The position numbers were made by a program, and so were the translations under genes. From assembly GCA_035628035.1 (NCBI GenBank), contig DASPKS010000153.1, positions 1 to 6,497 on the forward strand: a stretch of DNA of 6,497 nucleotides, given 5' to 3'. The stretch comes from DASPKS01 sp035628035. Its GTDB lineage: Bacteria > Bacteroidota > Rhodothermia > Rhodothermales > Rubricoccaceae. Below, one piece after another: positions 5,369 to 6,497 of the stretch. Numbering within the stretch: the stretch's first letter is position 1; each line of letters starts with the position of its first letter. The notes below the pieces were generated by a model that ran no database searches, was not told where the DNA came from, and saw nothing but the letters and a program-made list of their open reading frames with translations.

Positions 5369-6207
5369 TCGTCCTCCCCTTCGTCGAGGCCCGCGCCGAG
5401 GAGGAGGCGCGCGGCGGCGGCCCCGAGCACCGCCGGGAAGCCGAGCACGACCACCTGCCGCACTCCCGCGACCCACCCGGCCCCGTCGAACCGCCCGTCC
5501 GCCCACAGGAGCGCGGCCGCCATCGCGAGGGCGACGGCGTACGTGACGATGGCGCCGCCCAGCGCGAAGCCCGTGAGCCGGGTTCGGGCGACGCGGCCGG
5601 CGCCCTTGAACTCGCTGTAGTGGAGGAGCAGCCACGCCATCGCGACCGAGAGCGCGGCCAGCCCGATCAGCGCCCACGGCGACGTCTCGACGGCGATCAT
5701 GAGCACCTCCTCGGTGGGCGCCACGTTCGCCGCTACGAGCACCGCGCCGAGCCCGGCCAGCACGATCTCGCCCTCGCGGCCCATCCGGCGGAGGCGCTCC
5801 GGCTGCGTGATGTCGCCGAGCTGCTCGGTCCCTACCGAGAGCCCGATGGCCGCCGTCATCCCTTCCATCACCACCTTGCCGACGACCTCGCCCACCGAGG
5901 CATCGGCGGTGAGCTGGCCGAGGACGGCGAGCATGAGGAGGGCCAGCAGCAGGCCCAGCCCCATCTCTTCGATGGACTCGAACACGTCGGAGGCGAGGTC
6001 GCTCTCCTCGCGGAGGCCGGCGAAGTGGTTGTACCCGAGGAGGAGGACGAACGTGAGGGCGATGATGACGAGGAGCCGCTCCGGCGGCGCGTTGTGGCCG
6101 GCCCACCACATCTCCATCGTGTAGAGGAGGGGGAGGCTGAACAGGAGCCCGCCGGCGAGGCCGCGGGCGTACTCCTGGAGCGATTCTCGGATGGGGCGCG
6201 CGGTCAT
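5365..6207 (-). CDS. TIGR02587/DUF2391 integral membrane protein
   Basis: A 280-residue polytopic membrane protein. Hydrophobic segments lie at about 17-35, 44-62, 82-100, 108-126 (weaker), 147-171, 177-196, 211-234 and 249-271, giving seven or eight spans, in line with the roughly seven expected for TIGR02587. Polar residues sit at or within the spans: Glu32 in YTMEMWW, NVAPTEE at 161-167, and a Glu/Asp-rich loop EESDLASDVFESIEE at 67-81. Such conserved acidic residues might carry ions or substrates, which is speculation. Its gene ends in ATGA overlap with the TIGR02588 gene, the usual two-gene arrangement of this family. No transport, signalling or enzymatic role is known. The start is taken as ATG 6207: 36 bases separate it from the upstream gene, and no better in-frame start is visible. 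Confidence 0.87.
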   Translation of the reverse strand: MTARPIRESLQEYARGLAGGLLFSLPLLYTMEMWWAGHNAPPERLLVIIALTFVLLLGYNHFAGLREESDLASDVFESIEEMGLGLLLALLMLAVLGQLTADASVGEVVGKVVMEGMTAAIGLSVGTEQLGDITQPERLRRMGREGEIVLAGLGAVLVAANVAPTEEVLMIAVETSPWALIGLAALSVAMAWLLLHYSEFKGAGRVARTRLTGFALGGAIVTYAVALAMAAALLWADGRFDGAGWVAGVRQVVVLGFPAVLGAAAARLLLGAGLDEGEDE

Positions 6208-6213
6208 CGACCG

Positions 6214-6221
6214 AAAAACTA
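6214..6221 (-). promoter_or_regulatory. Possible -7 promoter element (TAnnTTTG-like) before the TIGR02587 gene
   Basis: On the minus strand the bases read TAGTTTTT, one mismatch from the Bacteroidota -7 consensus TAnnTTTG, and end six bases before the ATG at 6207. This A/T tract is conspicuous in otherwise GC-rich DNA. No convincing -33 TTG is seen at the expected distance. A transcript from here would be almost leaderless, consistent with the missing Shine-Dalgarno sequence. It is weak evidence. Confidence 0.25.
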
Positions 6222-6244
6222 CATCGTGGCTCGAGAACCCATGG

Positions 6245-6496
6245 CTATCCCTCCTCGCGCGTCTCCTGGTCGTCGTTCTTCTTCGCCCCGCGGATGTTCA
6301 TCCCCGCCAGCGCCACCTGGAGGGCGACGAGCGCCCACGCGTGGGCGTGCCAGCCCCACGCCACCCAGAGCACGTTGCTGAGGAGGAACACCCAGAACCC
6401 CGCTTCGCGGCGCCCCGGCTGCTCCGCAGCGACGAGCCACGTGGCGATAATGGTGACGGCCATCGCGGGCCACTGCAGGAGGTCGAGCCAGTCCAT
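6245..6496 (-). CDS. Small membrane protein of unknown function
   Basis: An 83-residue protein starting MDWLDLLQWPAMAV. It has three hydrophobic segments at about 9-24, 32-48 and 50-66, and a hydrophilic, charged C-terminus with KKNDDQETREEG. The middle, FWVFLLSNVLWVAWGW (34-49), followed by a third span ending in MNIRG, resembles a widespread type of small inner-membrane protein. The aromatic, Asn-containing pattern is loosely reminiscent of PnuC or SemiSWEET half-transporters, but I cannot assign it to either. The ATG lies one base from the window edge, so a longer form starting upstream is possible. It lies 37 bases before the TIGR02587 start on the same strand, so it may be the first gene of a three-gene membrane operon, unless the possible promoter between them is real. 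Confidence 0.72.
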   Translation of the reverse strand: MDWLDLLQWPAMAVTIIATWLVAAEQPGRREAGFWVFLLSNVLWVAWGWHAHAWALVALQVALAGMNIRGAKKNDDQETREEG

Positions 6497-6497
6497 C

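Noticed and set aside
5086..6381. A 431-residue plus-strand frame opposite the TIGR02587/TIGR02588 genes
   Set aside because: Low-complexity Arg/Glu/His/Pro composition and no domain; the minus-strand genes have membrane segments, family motifs and coupled start/stop.
1..6497. CRISPR arrays, insertion sequences or tandem repeats
   Set aside because: I saw no regularly spaced direct repeats, no transposase frames and no paired terminal inverted repeats.

Overview
This is a very GC-rich (roughly 70% by eye), gene-dense bacterial stretch. Most genes are ordinary chromosomal ones with third positions dominated by G and C. A Tat-exported glycosylasparaginase, start codons often lacking a Shine-Dalgarno sequence, lipoprotein signals, and a DUF2391/TIGR02587 membrane gene suggest a GC-rich Gram-negative. 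A Rhodothermales-type (Rubricoccus/Rubrivirga/Salinibacter-like) member of the Bacteroidota lineage is my best guess, held at low to moderate confidence and resting on inference only.

Left edge (1-323): a partial minus-strand reading frame of unknown function runs off the window. Its ATG abuts a 38-base sequence that looks like the 3' half of a tRNA, from the 3' side of the anticodon stem to CCA, with a one-base defect. A GC-rich hairpin lies just downstream. The simplest reading is that this is the distal attachment-site copy (or scar) of an element integrated into a tRNA gene. The element would lie to the left of the window, and ordinary chromosome would start at about 246.

Middle (324-4986): six plus-strand genes are tightly packed. 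They are a lipoprotein with a gluzincin protease signature, a ROK-family sugar kinase, a single-domain VOC/glyoxalase protein, a Tat-exported N4-(beta-N-acetylglucosaminyl)-L-asparaginase, a DinB-superfamily protein, and a VanX/DdpX-like D-Ala-D-Ala dipeptidase. Spacings of 6 bases, a 4-base ATGA overlap and 2 bases suggest co-transcription of at least kinase-VOC-asparaginase and of DinB-dipeptidase. The asparaginase should release GlcNAc from glycan-linked asparagine and the ROK kinase could phosphorylate it, so a glycopeptide salvage link is plausible though unproven. The dipeptidase also handles cell-wall or peptide-derived material.

Right (4988-6496): three minus-strand genes converge on the dipeptidase with a single base between the stop codons. 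Reading in their own direction they are a small 83-aa membrane protein, a multi-spanning TIGR02587/DUF2391 membrane protein, and its obligate partner TIGR02588, joined by an ATGA overlap. TIGR02587/TIGR02588 is a recognised two-gene module of unknown function and is the least understood system in the window.
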